Assembly (NCBI GenBank): GCA_902783595.1
Contig: CACZRR010000072.1
Span: 1 to 34,080, forward strand
Source of the DNA: an uncultured Bacteroidota bacterium
GTDB taxonomy: Bacteria; Bacteroidota; Bacteroidia; Bacteroidales; P3
Direction of reading: 5' to 3'
Length of the DNA: 34,080 bases
The translations under genes and the position numbers were made by a program. Of this stretch, positions 1 to 6,901 are shown piece by piece (the first letter of the stretch is position 1; every line of letters begins with the position of its first letter). A model generated the notes under the pieces. It searched no databases, was not told where the DNA came from, and worked only from the letters and a program-made list of their open reading frames with translations.

Positions 1-405
1 ATTCTGCTCCAGTTCGCCGATGAGGGCGAGGAAGATGTCGAGCGCTTTCCCGCTGGCGGGGTAGACGCGGTTGCCGCGTTCCACCGTCAGCTCCACGCCA
101 CGCTGCTCAAACCACTCCATCAGCTCGGGGGCAAAAAAGCGTCCGTAGGCGTTTCTCAGCCATACGCCCCCCGTTTGGCCGGGCTTGTTGGTGGCACCGG
201 CTGTGCTGCTGCCGATATGTGGCAGAGTGTCACGCAAGGGGTTGGTATTGGTAAGGTTGCATCGACCTTTGCCGGTGATGCGCAGTTTGCGTCCGGCTTG
301 GTCCATCTTCTCCAGCAGCAACACATGCTTGCCGCGTTCGGCAGCTGTACAGGCAGCCATCAGTCCTGCCGCTCCGCCACCAACCACTATGACGTCGTAA
401 TCCAT
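1..405 (-). CDS. BaiN/HI0933-family NAD(P)/FAD-dependent oxidoreductase, N-terminal part (runs off left edge)
   Basis: Reading the minus strand from the ATG at 405 gives 135 codons open to the window edge. The protein begins MDYDVIVVGGGAAGLMAA, a Rossmann FAD-binding GxGxxG motif at residues 9-14. It continues to GRKLRITGKGRCNLTN, the second signature of the HI0933/YhiN/BaiN flavoproteins. A segment reading FAPELMEWFEQRGVEL follows, also typical of the family. Family members are roughly 400 residues, so about one third is visible. They are FAD-binding proteins whose physiological substrates are mostly unknown; BaiN has been linked to bile acid reduction, but that should not be transferred here. 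The start codon directly abuts the stop codon of the upstream stress-protein gene (406-408), so the two are very likely co-transcribed. The family call is firm; the function is open. Confidence 0.88.
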   Translation of the reverse strand, partial: MDYDVIVVGGGAAGLMAACTAAERGKHVLLLEKMDQAGRKLRITGKGRCNLTNTNPLRDTLPHIGSSTAGATNKPGQTGGVWLRNAYGRFFAPELMEWFEQRGVELTVERGNRVYPASGKALDIFLALIGELEQN

Positions 406-1245
406 TTAGATTTTCGCCGAAACGTTGATGTAGTCAGCAGGGTGGATGCAAAGTACAGGGATCTGTGAACGGTGTACAATCTGCTGTGCATTTGTGCCAA
501 GGAAAATCTGTGAGATGATACGGTCTTGCTCTGTGTTAATCACTAGCAGGTCAGCCGCTACCTCCTCGGCGTAATCCAGCACCGTGTCGCAGTAGTTTGT
601 GTATTCGCGTGTCTCGGTGTGGTAGCGGACCCCTTCCTTCTCCAGGTAGTCCACGCTCTGTTGCATGTATGTACGTAGTGACGCCTGTTCCTCTTTTAGG
701 TCGATCAATCCCAGGATATGCACTTCTGAACCGAAAATGCGTGCCATGGATGCTGCGGGCGGTACCTTCTGGCGTGAATTGGCGTTCACGCGGATGGGCA
801 CCACGATGCGTTCCAGCTGTTTGTGGAAGTTGTAACCTTGTCGCACCGTCAGTACGGGGCACGGAGAGTCTTGCACGATGCGGACGGCCTGGCTGCCCAT
901 CCAGTATTTCTCAAAGCCGGACGCGCCATTGGTGCCGATGATGATCATCGACGCCAACTCCCGTGTTGCTGTGGTGGCAAGGGCCGGTGCTACCTTGCCA
1001 TTTGTGATTTGCCAGCGCAGTTTACCGTAGTGCAGTGCTGGTTTATATTTCTCACAGAGTTGCTGTAACTTTTCCTGTGCCAGGTTCGTCATCGTACCAA
1101 GCTGCTCGTCGCTGAATAAAAGTTTCTCGCGTCGCGCCCAGATTAGGATGATGTCGCTTTGCATGCGATTAGCCACGTCAATGGCCAATCCCAGAGCCAT
1201 ATATGATCCTTCTGAAAAGTCAGTACCAACAATAATAGGTTTCAT
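406..1245 (-). CDS. Tandem-domain universal stress protein (UspA family)
   Basis: This 279-residue protein holds two UspA folds, about residues 1-135 and 146-270. It starts MKPIIVGTDFSEGS, the usual first strand with the conserved Asp of UspA domains. Domain 1 has the full ATP-binding signature G-2x-G-9x-G-S (G104, G107, G117, S118), so it is predicted to bind ATP. Domain 2 keeps only the last part (LGTNAQQIV) and is probably degenerate. Such proteins are cytoplasmic and help cells survive starvation or stress by poorly defined mechanisms. The gene is first in a minus-strand pair with the flavoprotein, with no gap between them, and is divergent from ruvB across 97 bases. I did not find a convincing Bacteroidota promoter for it. 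Confidence 0.9.
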   Translation of the reverse strand: MKPIIVGTDFSEGSYMALGLAIDVANRMQSDIILIWARREKLLFSDEQLGTMTNLAQEKLQQLCEKYKPALHYGKLRWQITNGKVAPALATTATRELASMIIIGTNGASGFEKYWMGSQAVRIVQDSPCPVLTVRQGYNFHKQLERIVVPIRVNANSRQKVPPAASMARIFGSEVHILGLIDLKEEQASLRTYMQQSVDYLEKEGVRYHTETREYTNYCDTVLDYAEEVAADLLVINTEQDRIISQIFLGTNAQQIVHRSQIPVLCIHPADYINVSAKI

Positions 1246-1292
1246 CTTTTTACGTTATATTTCTCTATACAACGGCCATTTGGTGTATTTAT

Positions 1293-1323
1293 TTTGTAGA
1301 AATGATAAAAATTAGTATTTTTG
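1293..1323 (+). promoter_or_regulatory. Bacteroidota-type promoter of ruvB
   Basis: A -33 box TTTG (1293-1296) and a -7 box TATTTTTG (1316-1323, matching TAnnTTTG) are separated by 19 bases, the expected spacing. Transcription would start near 1330, giving a leader of about 13 bases before the ruvB ATG at 1343. Confidence 0.8.
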
Positions 1324-1342
1324 CACCGCCATTCCTTTACTC

Positions 1343-2368
1343 ATGAATAACGACAATCTCGATAGCAACACCCTTTCTGCTCGCGAACGTGAGATAGAGC
1401 GTGCTTTGCGCCCTTCTGCTTTCGATAGTTTTGCTGGGCAGCAGCAGGTTGTAGATAATCTCAAGGTCTTTGTTGCCGCTGCGAAAACGCGGCAAGAGCC
1501 CCTTGATCATGTCCTCCTTTATGGTCCTCCGGGTCTCGGCAAGACTACTCTCTCCAACATTATTGCCAACGAGCTTGGTGTGGCTATCAAAACCACCTCG
1601 GGTCCTGTTTTGGACAAACCTGCCGACCTTGCAGGCCTCCTCACCTCCTTGCAGCCCAACGATGTGCTCTTTATCGATGAGATCCACCGTTTGTCTCCCG
1701 TCGTCGAGGAATACCTCTACTCTGCCATGGAGGATTTTCGTATTGACATCATGATAGAGAGTGGTCCCGCTGCCCGTAGCGTACAGCTTTCCCTTAAACC
1801 CTTCACTCTCATTGGAGCCACCACGCGTAGCGGTATGCTCACCGCGCCGTTGCGAGCCCGTTTCGGCATCAATTGCCGCCTCGAATATTACGATACCGAT
1901 ACTCTCACAAAGATTGTCAACCGTTCGGCCAGCCTCTTGCAGGTGAAGATTACCAGCGAGAGTGCCATTGAGATAGCGCGACGCTCGCGCGGCACCCCCC
2001 GTATTGCCAACCGTCTGCTGCGCCGTGTGCGTGACTTTGCCCAGGTGAAGGGCGACGGCACCATCACCCTTGACATTGCGCGCTATGGCCTCCAGGCTCT
2101 CAATGTTGACCGCAACGGATTGGACGATATGGATATCCGCATTCTCTCCACCATCATTGATAAGTTTAAGGGCGGACCTGTGGGACTCAATACTATTGCC
2201 ACCGCCGTTGGCGAGGATGCAGGCACTGTCGAAGAGGTCTACGAACCTTACCTTATTCAGGAGGGTTATCTTATGCGCACTCCCCGCGGTCGCGAAGCTA
2301 CCATGCTTGCCTACCAACATCTGGGAAGGATAAAAACCAACGGCAACCAGCAAGCATTAGATTTATAA
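1343..2368 (+). CDS. ruvB: Holliday junction branch-migration ATPase RuvB
   Basis: This 341-residue protein matches RuvB in length and motifs. RuvB forms hexameric rings that, together with RuvA, drive branch migration of Holliday junctions during recombinational repair. Visible motifs are Walker A GPPGLGKT (61-68), Walker B FIDEIH (D112, E113), sensor 1 [10 protein letters not shown] (about 158-165), and the arginine finger in LRARFG (R173 region). The C-terminal winged-helix part holds the family segment [10 protein letters not shown]. The ATG at 1343 lies just downstream of a strong promoter. No ruvA or ruvC is adjacent; the gene stands alone on its transcript, facing away from the stress-protein pair. 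Confidence 0.97.
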   Translation: MNNDNLDSNTLSAREREIERALRPSAFDSFAGQQQVVDNLKVFVAAAKTRQEPLDHVLLYGPPGLGKTTLSNIIANELGVAIKTTSGPVLDKPADLAGLLTSLQPNDVLFIDEIHRLSPVVEEYLYSAMEDFRIDIMIESGPAARSVQLSLKPFTLIGATTRSGMLTAPLRARFGINCRLEYYDTDTLTKIVNRSASLLQVKITSESAIEIARRSRGTPRIANRLLRRVRDFAQVKGDGTITLDIARYGLQALNVDRNGLDDMDIRILSTIIDKFKGGPVGLNTIATAVGEDAGTVEEVYEPYLIQEGYLMRTPRGREATMLAYQHLGRIKTNGNQQALDL

Positions 2369-2520
2369 GTCCTCCAAAAAGTGAAAATGGAAAAGATTGA
2401 CAAGGCACGAGCCTTTGATGAGGTTTCACTGTTGAAGAACTCAAGAATCCAGATAGTGCGTGTGTGGTAATGGGAAAGATTGTCAATACGCCATGCTTTG
2501 TACAATAAAAACGAACGGGG
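2369..2520 (+). other. AT-rich spacer with possible gene debris
   Basis: No convincing gene lies between ruvB and the broken nuclease. A 27-codon ORF (ATG 2387, stop 2468-2470) and a weak 5-bp hairpin at 2402-2415 are present, but neither has supporting context. Base composition changes here from the GC-rich ruvB to the AT-rich accessory patch. Confidence 0.4.
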
Positions 2521-3108
2521 ATGAGGAAAGAACTGTTTGAGCGTATTCAGGGGGATAATCAGAGAGTTTGTAAATAGGGGGAAACTGCTGTGTTGCAAAA
2601 GCTCACAGAGTTGGGTTGGGATGCATTTAATCTAAACTCTGAGATTCCAAATTATAAAGGGGCAGACATTGCCTGCATAAATCCAAAAACTCATGAGACC
2701 GTTCTTGTTCAAGTGAAGGCAAGTGCCGATGATGAGCCATCTTTTGGGACGGGCTTCATGTCGGATACAGATGGCAATATATTGGGTAAGAATCTGAAAG
2801 AAGATATTGTTGGTCCATGGGTGTTTGTGCATATCTTGTTTGAGGACGGCAATGTTGTGTACAGGTTCTATGTCTTGTCAAAGGATGAGACGGAGGCTCT
2901 GATAAAAGATAGCAATACTTGGTATTGGAAGGAGCTGTTTCATAAAGCAAAAGGGAAGAAGCCTGTGTATCTGCCATTGTGTTGGATAACGGGAGAGGGG
3001 TTAGTGCCAGGGAAGAAAACATTTAGAGGATATCCAAGAAATCAGAGGGTGAAAATAGCGTATCTTTCGGGAGAAGAAGCGTGGGAAACCAAGATCGGAA
3101 TTATTTAG
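2521..3108 (+). pseudogene. PD-(D/E)XK-like nuclease-fold protein interrupted by an in-frame TAG
   Basis: The reading frame from the ATG at 2521 runs MRKELFERIQGDNQRVCK, hits TAG at 2575-2577, then continues uninterrupted with GETAVLQKLTELGWDAFNLN for 177 codons to the stop at 3106-3108. The core pattern GADIACIN (Asp) followed by VLVQVKAS (the QVK strand) fits the restriction-endonuclease-like fold seen in small DUF4365-type proteins. The words before and after the TAG look like one continuous N-terminus, and a single CAG-to-TAG change would explain the stop. A shorter product could start at GTG 2590 (172 residues), but it would begin inside the first conserved helix. No promoter is evident. 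The gene sits in the AT-rich patch just ahead of higBA. Function unknown; possibly a defence-related nuclease, now inactive or translated by restart. Confidence 0.6.
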
Positions 3109-3136
3109 TATTTAGCTTTTGTTGTTTGAGTCAAGA

Positions 3137-3164
3137 AAATAATTCGCAATTTTGTGAATTATTT
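3137..3164. promoter_or_regulatory. 28-bp palindrome in the higBA promoter, probable operator
   Basis: Arms AAATAATTC and GAATTATTT are perfect inverses, and the inner CAA/TTG also pair. In all, 12 of 14 positions are symmetric about 3150/3151. The palindrome covers the -33 box of the toxin-antitoxin promoter. This is where an Xre-type antitoxin dimer would be expected to bind and repress. The symmetry is seen directly; the binding is inferred. Confidence 0.6.
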
Positions 3165-3184
3165 GAATATTATTTGTATTTTTG
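3151..3184 (+). promoter_or_regulatory. Promoter of the higBA-hutI gene run
   Basis: A -33 TTTG (3151-3154) and a -7 TATTTTTG (3177-3184) are separated by 22 bases, slightly long. Transcription would start close to 3190, so the toxin ATG at 3194 would be almost leaderless. The in-frame TTG at 3182 lies inside the -7 box and is therefore not the start codon. Confidence 0.65.
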
Positions 3185-3193
3185 CAGTCGGTT

Positions 3194-3511
3194 ATGATTG
3201 TCATTTTCGATAAAGAATACTTACAGGAATTGTACGTTAATGGACGGACAACCAGTAAGAAATATCGTTTCCAGCCCGATATTGTGAATCGCTATATCAA
3301 GGTGATAAATACGATGAAAAGTCAAAACAATGTGAGTGATTTGGCGAGATTAGGCAGTTTGCATTATGAGCATTTGAAAGGTGATAGGGCTGGTTTCTCT
3401 TCGGTGAGGGTGAATGACAAGTATAGAATAGAATTTACGGAGGAAACAGAAGGAAATCAAAAGATTGCAACAATATGCAATATCACAGAATTGTCGAACC
3501 ACTATAAATGA
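3194..3511 (+). CDS. higB: HigB-type toxin, RelE/ParE superfamily
   Basis: The product has 105 residues and starts MIVIFDKEYLQELY. The size, the early strand followed by a helix (PDIVNRYIKVINTM), and the late segment LARLGSLHYEHLKGDRAGF with RVNDKYRIEF match HigB/RelE-fold toxins ('plasmid maintenance killer' family). These are typically ribosome-dependent mRNA endonucleases that arrest growth. The pair is in HigBA order, toxin first, and the antitoxin begins 6 bases after the toxin stop. I chose the ATG at 3194 because an upstream TTG falls within the promoter. The gene is AT-rich like its neighbours in this patch, which suggests acquisition. Catalytic activity cannot be judged from sequence alone. 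Confidence 0.85.
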   Translation: MIVIFDKEYLQELYVNGRTTSKKYRFQPDIVNRYIKVINTMKSQNNVSDLARLGSLHYEHLKGDRAGFSSVRVNDKYRIEFTEETEGNQKIATICNITELSNHYK

Positions 3512-3517
3512 CCAGAT

Positions 3518-3862
3518 ATGATACATATTGAAGGAATTAAGGATGAAATGATAGCCAACAACCTTACTCCGTATGCGTCTACATATCCCGGCGAAATTGT
3601 AAAGGATGAGCTTGAGTACCGGGGCATAACTCAACGTCAGCTGTCGGAGGTGACGGGTATTGCCTATTCGGTTGTTAATGAGGTGCTCAATGGGAAGCGC
3701 CCTATGACAGTGGAATATGCGTTGTTAATAGGGAAGGCTCTTGACATTGAAGCCATGCCGCTGATTAGTATGCAATCAGAGTATGATATGCAGATGGCAA
3801 AACGTAGTAAGACCCTTGCGGCGCGATTAAGCAACATGCGTAAGATTGCCGCTGTACTATAA
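3518..3862 (+). CDS. higA: HigA-type antitoxin with Xre helix-turn-helix
   Basis: This 114-residue protein carries the family opening PGEIVKDELEYRGITQRQLS at about 25-44, followed by the recognition-helix region VTGIAYSVVNEVLNGKRPM and VEYALLIGKALDI. That is a classic HTH_3 domain of HigA antitoxins. It would neutralise the upstream toxin and repress the shared promoter, where a 28-bp palindrome is visible. The C-terminal tail is basic (KRSKTLAARLSNMRK). Only 11 bases separate its stop from hutI, so hutI probably lies on the same transcript. Confidence 0.88.
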   Translation: MIHIEGIKDEMIANNLTPYASTYPGEIVKDELEYRGITQRQLSEVTGIAYSVVNEVLNGKRPMTVEYALLIGKALDIEAMPLISMQSEYDMQMAKRSKTLAARLSNMRKIAAVL

Positions 3863-3873
3863 AATTAGAAGAA

Positions 3874-5124
3874 ATGCAAACACTTATTAAGAGTATCAAA
3901 GAATTGGTGGGGGTGGAAACGTCCCCGCACTTGAAGAAGCAGGGTAAGGAGATGGCCGTGCTGGAGAGTGTCAAGGATGCCTATCTCCTAGTTGAGGATG
4001 GCAAGATAGCGGCCTTTGGGCCTATGAGTGAGTGGAAGGTGGAAAGAGGAAAGTGGAAAGTGGAAAACGAAGTTGATGCCAGTGGCAGGTTGGTTTTCCC
4101 GACGTTCTGTGATTCGCACACGCATATTGTCTATGCCAACTCGCGAGAGCACGAATTTGTGGACAAGATCCGCGGACTCAGCTACGAGGAGATAGCGAAG
4201 AGGGGGGGGGGTATCCTCAACTCGGCCAAAGCCACCGCTGCGGCCTCGGAGGATGAACTGTACGATATGGCCAAGCAGCGCCTCGATGCGCTGATGCGCA
4301 TGGGTACAGGAGCCATTGAAATCAAGAGTGGCTATGGCCTCTCGACCGAGAGCGAGCTGAAGTTGCTGCGCGTCATCCGCCGCCTCAAGGAGAGTTCGCC
4401 CATGACCATCAAGTCGAACTTCCTTGGTGCTCACGGTATCCCGATGGAGTATCGTGGTCATCAGGAGGACTATGTCGACCTGGTCATCAGCGAGATGATA
4501 CCGCTGGTGGCAAAAGAGGGTCTGGCAGACTTTATCGATGTGTTCTGCGACCAGGGGTTCTTTACCGTCGAGGATACCGCACGAATCCTGGAGGCTGGCA
4601 TCAAATACGGCATGCGGCCTAAGATTCACGCTAACGAGATGGCTATCTCGGGAGGTGTGCAGGTGGGTGTGAAATACAATGCCATCTCGGTAGACCACCT
4701 CGAGCAGATGGGCGATGCCGAGATTGAGTGCCTGAAGGGTACCGACACCATGCCCACGGTGCTGCCTGGCTGTGCCTTCTTCCTCAATCTGCCACTCTCG
4801 CCTGCGCGCAAGATGATTGACTCAGGACTTCCGGTGGCCATGGCCTCTGACTATAATCCTGGCACTGCCCCCTCTGGCAACATGCAGCTCATCCTCTCGA
4901 TGGCTTGCATCCGATATCGGCTCACCCCCGAGGAGGCTATCAACGCCACCACCCTCAATACCGCCTATGCAATGGGCGTCAGCGACAGCCTCGGTTCTTT
5001 GTCCGTGGGTAAAAAGGCCAATTTTTATATTACCAAACCGATGAATAGCTACGAGTATATGCCCTATGCTTTTGGTGAAAACAAGGTGGAGCGCGTCTTC
5101 ATCGGTGGCAAGGAAATGGTATGA
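3874..5124 (+). CDS. hutI: Imidazolonepropionase (histidine degradation)
   Basis: HutI hydrolyses 4-imidazolone-5-propionate to N-formimino-L-glutamate, the third step of histidine breakdown. The 416-residue length is normal. Metal-binding residues of the amidohydrolase fold are present: H82 and H84 in [11 protein letters not shown]252 in KIHANE, and D326 in MASDYNPG. The conserved GGGILNSA (111-118) and [11 protein letters not shown] (147-156) are also intact. No other hut gene (hutH, hutU, ftcD, fchA) is in the window, which is unusual, since these often cluster. The gene follows higA by 11 bases and overlaps the ABC ATPase start (ATGA). Two unstable-looking tracts lie in the coding sequence: five 7-bp repeats at residues 53-65 and a run of ten G at codons 110-113. 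Either could shift the frame by slippage. Confidence 0.95.
   Translation: MQTLIKSIKELVGVETSPHLKKQGKEMAVLESVKDAYLLVEDGKIAAFGPMSEWKVERGKWKVENEVDASGRLVFPTFCDSHTHIVYANSREHEFVDKIRGLSYEEIAKRGGGILNSAKATAAASEDELYDMAKQRLDALMRMGTGAIEIKSGYGLSTESELKLLRVIRRLKESSPMTIKSNFLGAHGIPMEYRGHQEDYVDLVISEMIPLVAKEGLADFIDVFCDQGFFTVEDTARILEAGIKYGMRPKIHANEMAISGGVQVGVKYNAISVDHLEQMGDAEIECLKGTDTMPTVLPGCAFFLNLPLSPARKMIDSGLPVAMASDYNPGTAPSGNMQLILSMACIRYRLTPEEAINATTLNTAYAMGVSDSLGSLSVGKKANFYITKPMNSYEYMPYAFGENKVERVFIGGKEMV
4032..4066 (+). repeat. Five tandem 7-bp repeats (GTGGAAA type) inside hutI
   Basis: Units read GTGGAAG, GTGGAAA, GAGGAAA, GTGGAAA, GTGGAAA. They encode the lysine/glutamate/tryptophan-rich stretch [14 protein letters not shown], which sits in a variable loop just before the metal-binding strand. 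Because 7 is not a multiple of 3, gain or loss of one unit would shift the reading frame. Confidence 0.85.
4202..4211 (+). repeat. Ten-G homopolymer inside hutI
   Basis: The run AGG GGG GGG GGT encodes R110-G111-G112-G113 of the conserved RGGGILNS segment. Glycines there are conserved, but the use of GGG for two consecutive codons makes a slippery tract. It is also a place where assembly errors are common. Confidence 0.85.
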
Positions 5125-5840
5125 TCACGGCGACAAATATCAACAAAAGTTATGGGTCGCTGCATGTGCTGCGCGACATCTCACTGACCATCGAGAGGGG
5201 TGAAGTTGTCTCCATCGTTGGTGCCAGTGGTGCCGGCAAGAGTACCTTGCTGCATATTCTCGGCACCCTTGACCGTCCCGACAGTGGCAGCATTAAGTGG
5301 CTGACTGGCGATATACCTAGTGACCGCAGTGAGACAAAAGCGGGGGGAGAGATTGATGTGACCAGGCTAAATTCCAGGGCATTGGCGGCCTTCCGTAATC
5401 GTCATATTGGTTTTGTGTTCCAGGCACACCATTTGTTGCCGGAGTTCACGGCTGTAGAGAATGTGATGATACCGGCGCTGATACGTGGCGACAAGCAGGA
5501 CGACGCTCGACATCGCGCCATTGAGTTGCTCCGGCGTCTTGACCTTACAGATAGGGTTGATCACAAGCCTGCTGCCATGAGCGGTGGAGAATGCCAGCGT
5601 GTGGCGGTGGCTCGTGCTCTTATCAATAATCCCATGGTGGTGCTTGCCGACGAACCCAGTGGCAACCTTGACAGCCATCATGCCCGCGAGCTCCATGAAC
5701 TTTTCTTCCAATTGCGAGCCGACCTTGGGCAGACATTTGTCATTGTCACCCACAACGAAGAATTGGCTGCTATGGCAGACAGAAGAATCACCATCAAGGA
5801 TGGTGCCGCTGAACCAGAAGGTTCCGCCCAAAACAACTAA
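5121..5840 (+). CDS. ABC transporter ATP-binding protein, LolD/MacB-like
   Basis: This 239-residue ATPase has all nucleotide-binding motifs: Walker A GASGAGKS (34-41), Q-loop FVFQ (Q101), signature MSGGECQR (153-160), Walker [13 protein letters not shown] (E178) and the H-loop THN (H211). The phrase [16 protein letters not shown] is characteristic of the LolD family, whose members power lipoprotein release from the inner membrane or related MacB-type export. Between Walker A and the Q-loop there is an extra stretch of about 15 residues (roughly 62-78, hydrophilic, [14 protein letters not shown]) that typical LolD proteins lack. No permease gene (LolC/E-like) is adjacent. The start overlaps the hutI stop (ATGA), and rlmB follows 5 bases after its stop, implying coupled translation. 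The substrate is unknown. Confidence 0.9.
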   Translation: MITATNINKSYGSLHVLRDISLTIERGEVVSIVGASGAGKSTLLHILGTLDRPDSGSIKWLTGDIPSDRSETKAGGEIDVTRLNSRALAAFRNRHIGFVFQAHHLLPEFTAVENVMIPALIRGDKQDDARHRAIELLRRLDLTDRVDHKPAAMSGGECQRVAVARALINNPMVVLADEPSGNLDSHHARELHELFFQLRADLGQTFVIVTHNEELAAMADRRITIKDGAAEPEGSAQNN

Positions 5841-5845
5841 AAACT

Positions 5846-6571
5846 ATGAATAAACAACAGATAGTCTACGGATTACGTCCTGTTATCGAAGCCATTGGCA
5901 GCGGCCAGCAGGTGGAGCGTGTTTTCCTTCAGAATGGCCTCAATTCATCCTTGCTCAACGAGCTGAGGGTTAGGATGAAAGAGCACGATATTCCCTTCCA
6001 GTATGTTCCTGTGGAAAAGCTCAACAAGATGACTACAGGGAATCATCAGGGCGTGGTGGCCACCATCGCTGCCATCAGATATTGGAGTTTCATGCAACTC
6101 ATGGAGACGCTTACCGAGCCGTCGGTAATTGTGCTTTTGGATCATGTGACCGATGTGCGTAACATGGGTGCCATTGCCCGTACAGCGGAGTGTACCGGTG
6201 CTGCTGCCCTTGTGGTACCCGACCATGGTAGCGCTGCCATGAACGAGGATGCCATCAAGACCTCGAGCGGTGCCCTGCTGCGTTTGCCCGTCTGTCGCGA
6301 ACAGAATCTAAAGACTGTTGTCAACCTGGCAAAACAATGTGGATACCAAGTGGTTGCCGCCACTGAAAAGGGTGCTGTTCATTACCGGGAGGTCGACTTC
6401 CGCCAGCCCACCTTGCTCATTATGGGTAACGAGGAGACGGGTATTAGCAATGAGCTGCTGAAAATAAGCGATGTACGTGCCAAGTTGCCCATTGTCGGCG
6501 AAGTTTCTTCCCTCAATGTAAGTGTTGCTGCCGGCGTCTTCCTTTACGAGGCTCTCGAGCAGCGTCGCTAA
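5846..6571 (+). CDS. rlmB: 23S rRNA 2'-O-methyltransferase, TrmH/SpoU family (RlmB-like)
   Basis: The 241-residue protein has an N-terminal substrate-binding domain (YGLRPVIEAI at about 8-17, HQGVVA near 68) and a C-terminal SPOUT knot domain. All three SpoU motifs are visible: LDHVTDVRNMGAIARTAE, LIMGNEETGIS, and LPIVGEVSSLNVSVAAGVFLYE (given here only as motif 3, ending near residue 236). This organisation is typical of RlmB, which methylates G2251 of 23S rRNA in E. coli. Target specificity within the family cannot be certain from sequence, and a related TrmH activity is possible. It is the last gene of the higBA-hutI-ABC-rlmB run and is followed by a hairpin and a long non-coding gap. Confidence 0.88.
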   Translation: MNKQQIVYGLRPVIEAIGSGQQVERVFLQNGLNSSLLNELRVRMKEHDIPFQYVPVEKLNKMTTGNHQGVVATIAAIRYWSFMQLMETLTEPSVIVLLDHVTDVRNMGAIARTAECTGAAALVVPDHGSAAMNEDAIKTSSGALLRLPVCREQNLKTVVNLAKQCGYQVVAATEKGAVHYREVDFRQPTLLIMGNEETGISNELLKISDVRAKLPIVGEVSSLNVSVAAGVFLYEALEQRR

Positions 6572-6602
6572 CCTCCTAGGAAGATGCGACAAACGGCCAG
6601 CG

Positions 6603-6646
6603 ACTGGGAGCGGACTGGGAGCGGACTGGGAGCGGACTGGGAGCGA
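6603..6646 (+). repeat. Four tandem copies of an 11-bp unit (ACTGGGAGCGG)
   Basis: Units start at 6603, 6614, 6625 and 6636. The first three are identical, and the last differs only at its final base. The array lies 31 bases after the rlmB stop. Confidence 0.9.
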
Positions 6647-6665
6647 GGTGGTTGGGGGTGCTGGG

Positions 6666-6695
6666 AATCAGCGAGTTGCTGATTGTTAAATTTTT
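6666..6695 (+). terminator. Possible intrinsic terminator of the hutI-ABC-rlmB run
   Basis: AATCAGC (6666-6672) and GCTGATT (6678-6684) form a perfect 7-bp stem with a GAGTT loop. The tail GTTAAATTTTTG follows. The stem is AT-rich and the T run begins only after a few bases, so strength is uncertain. Confidence 0.45.
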
Positions 6696-6786
6696 GTTAA
6701 GCGCCCGCAAGCGGGCTGCGCGGGACGAAGCCCGGGGGGGGGAATTGCGCAAGTTGATGGAGCGAGGGAAAGGCTTTTTTATACTT

Positions 6787-6821
6787 TTTGCGCGCGTATA
6801 TTATTTTTTTGTGTATATTTG
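6787..6821 (+). promoter_or_regulatory. Probable promoter of the giant T9SS protein gene
   Basis: A perfect -7 box TATATTTG (6814-6821) is preceded by TTTG at 6787-6790. The spacing of 23 bases is longer than ideal, so the -33 assignment is tentative. Transcription would start near 6828. Confidence 0.55.
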
Positions 6822-6901
6822 CCATTTGATAGTACCCTCATGGCAAGGGGTTTATTGTCATATAAAGTGTTGATATAGTAGAAAAAAAGCAAAAAAACGA
6901 T

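Larger units (their letters stand above)
6572..6901 (+). other. 330-bp non-coding gap before the giant gene
   Basis: The gap holds the 11-bp tandem repeat, a 7-bp-stem hairpin with a T-rich tail, a second small hairpin CCCGC-AA-GCGGG (6704-6715), a run of nine G (6734-6742), and a -7 promoter box. The 73-codon ORF at 6652-6873 lacks any family features and spans these elements, so I do not accept it as a gene. A leader of about 70 bases precedes the ATG at 6902. It ends in an A-rich stretch, as is common in Bacteroidota. Confidence 0.7.

Noticed and set aside
1337-2353. 338-codon minus-strand frame opposite ruvB
   Set aside because: Composition shadow of a well-conserved gene; no recognisable protein features.
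2402-2415. Hairpin after ruvB as a terminator
   Set aside because: Only a 5-bp stem and no proper T run.
6652-6873. 73-codon ORF in the gap before the giant gene
   Set aside because: It runs through repeats, a G tract and the promoter, and has no conserved features.
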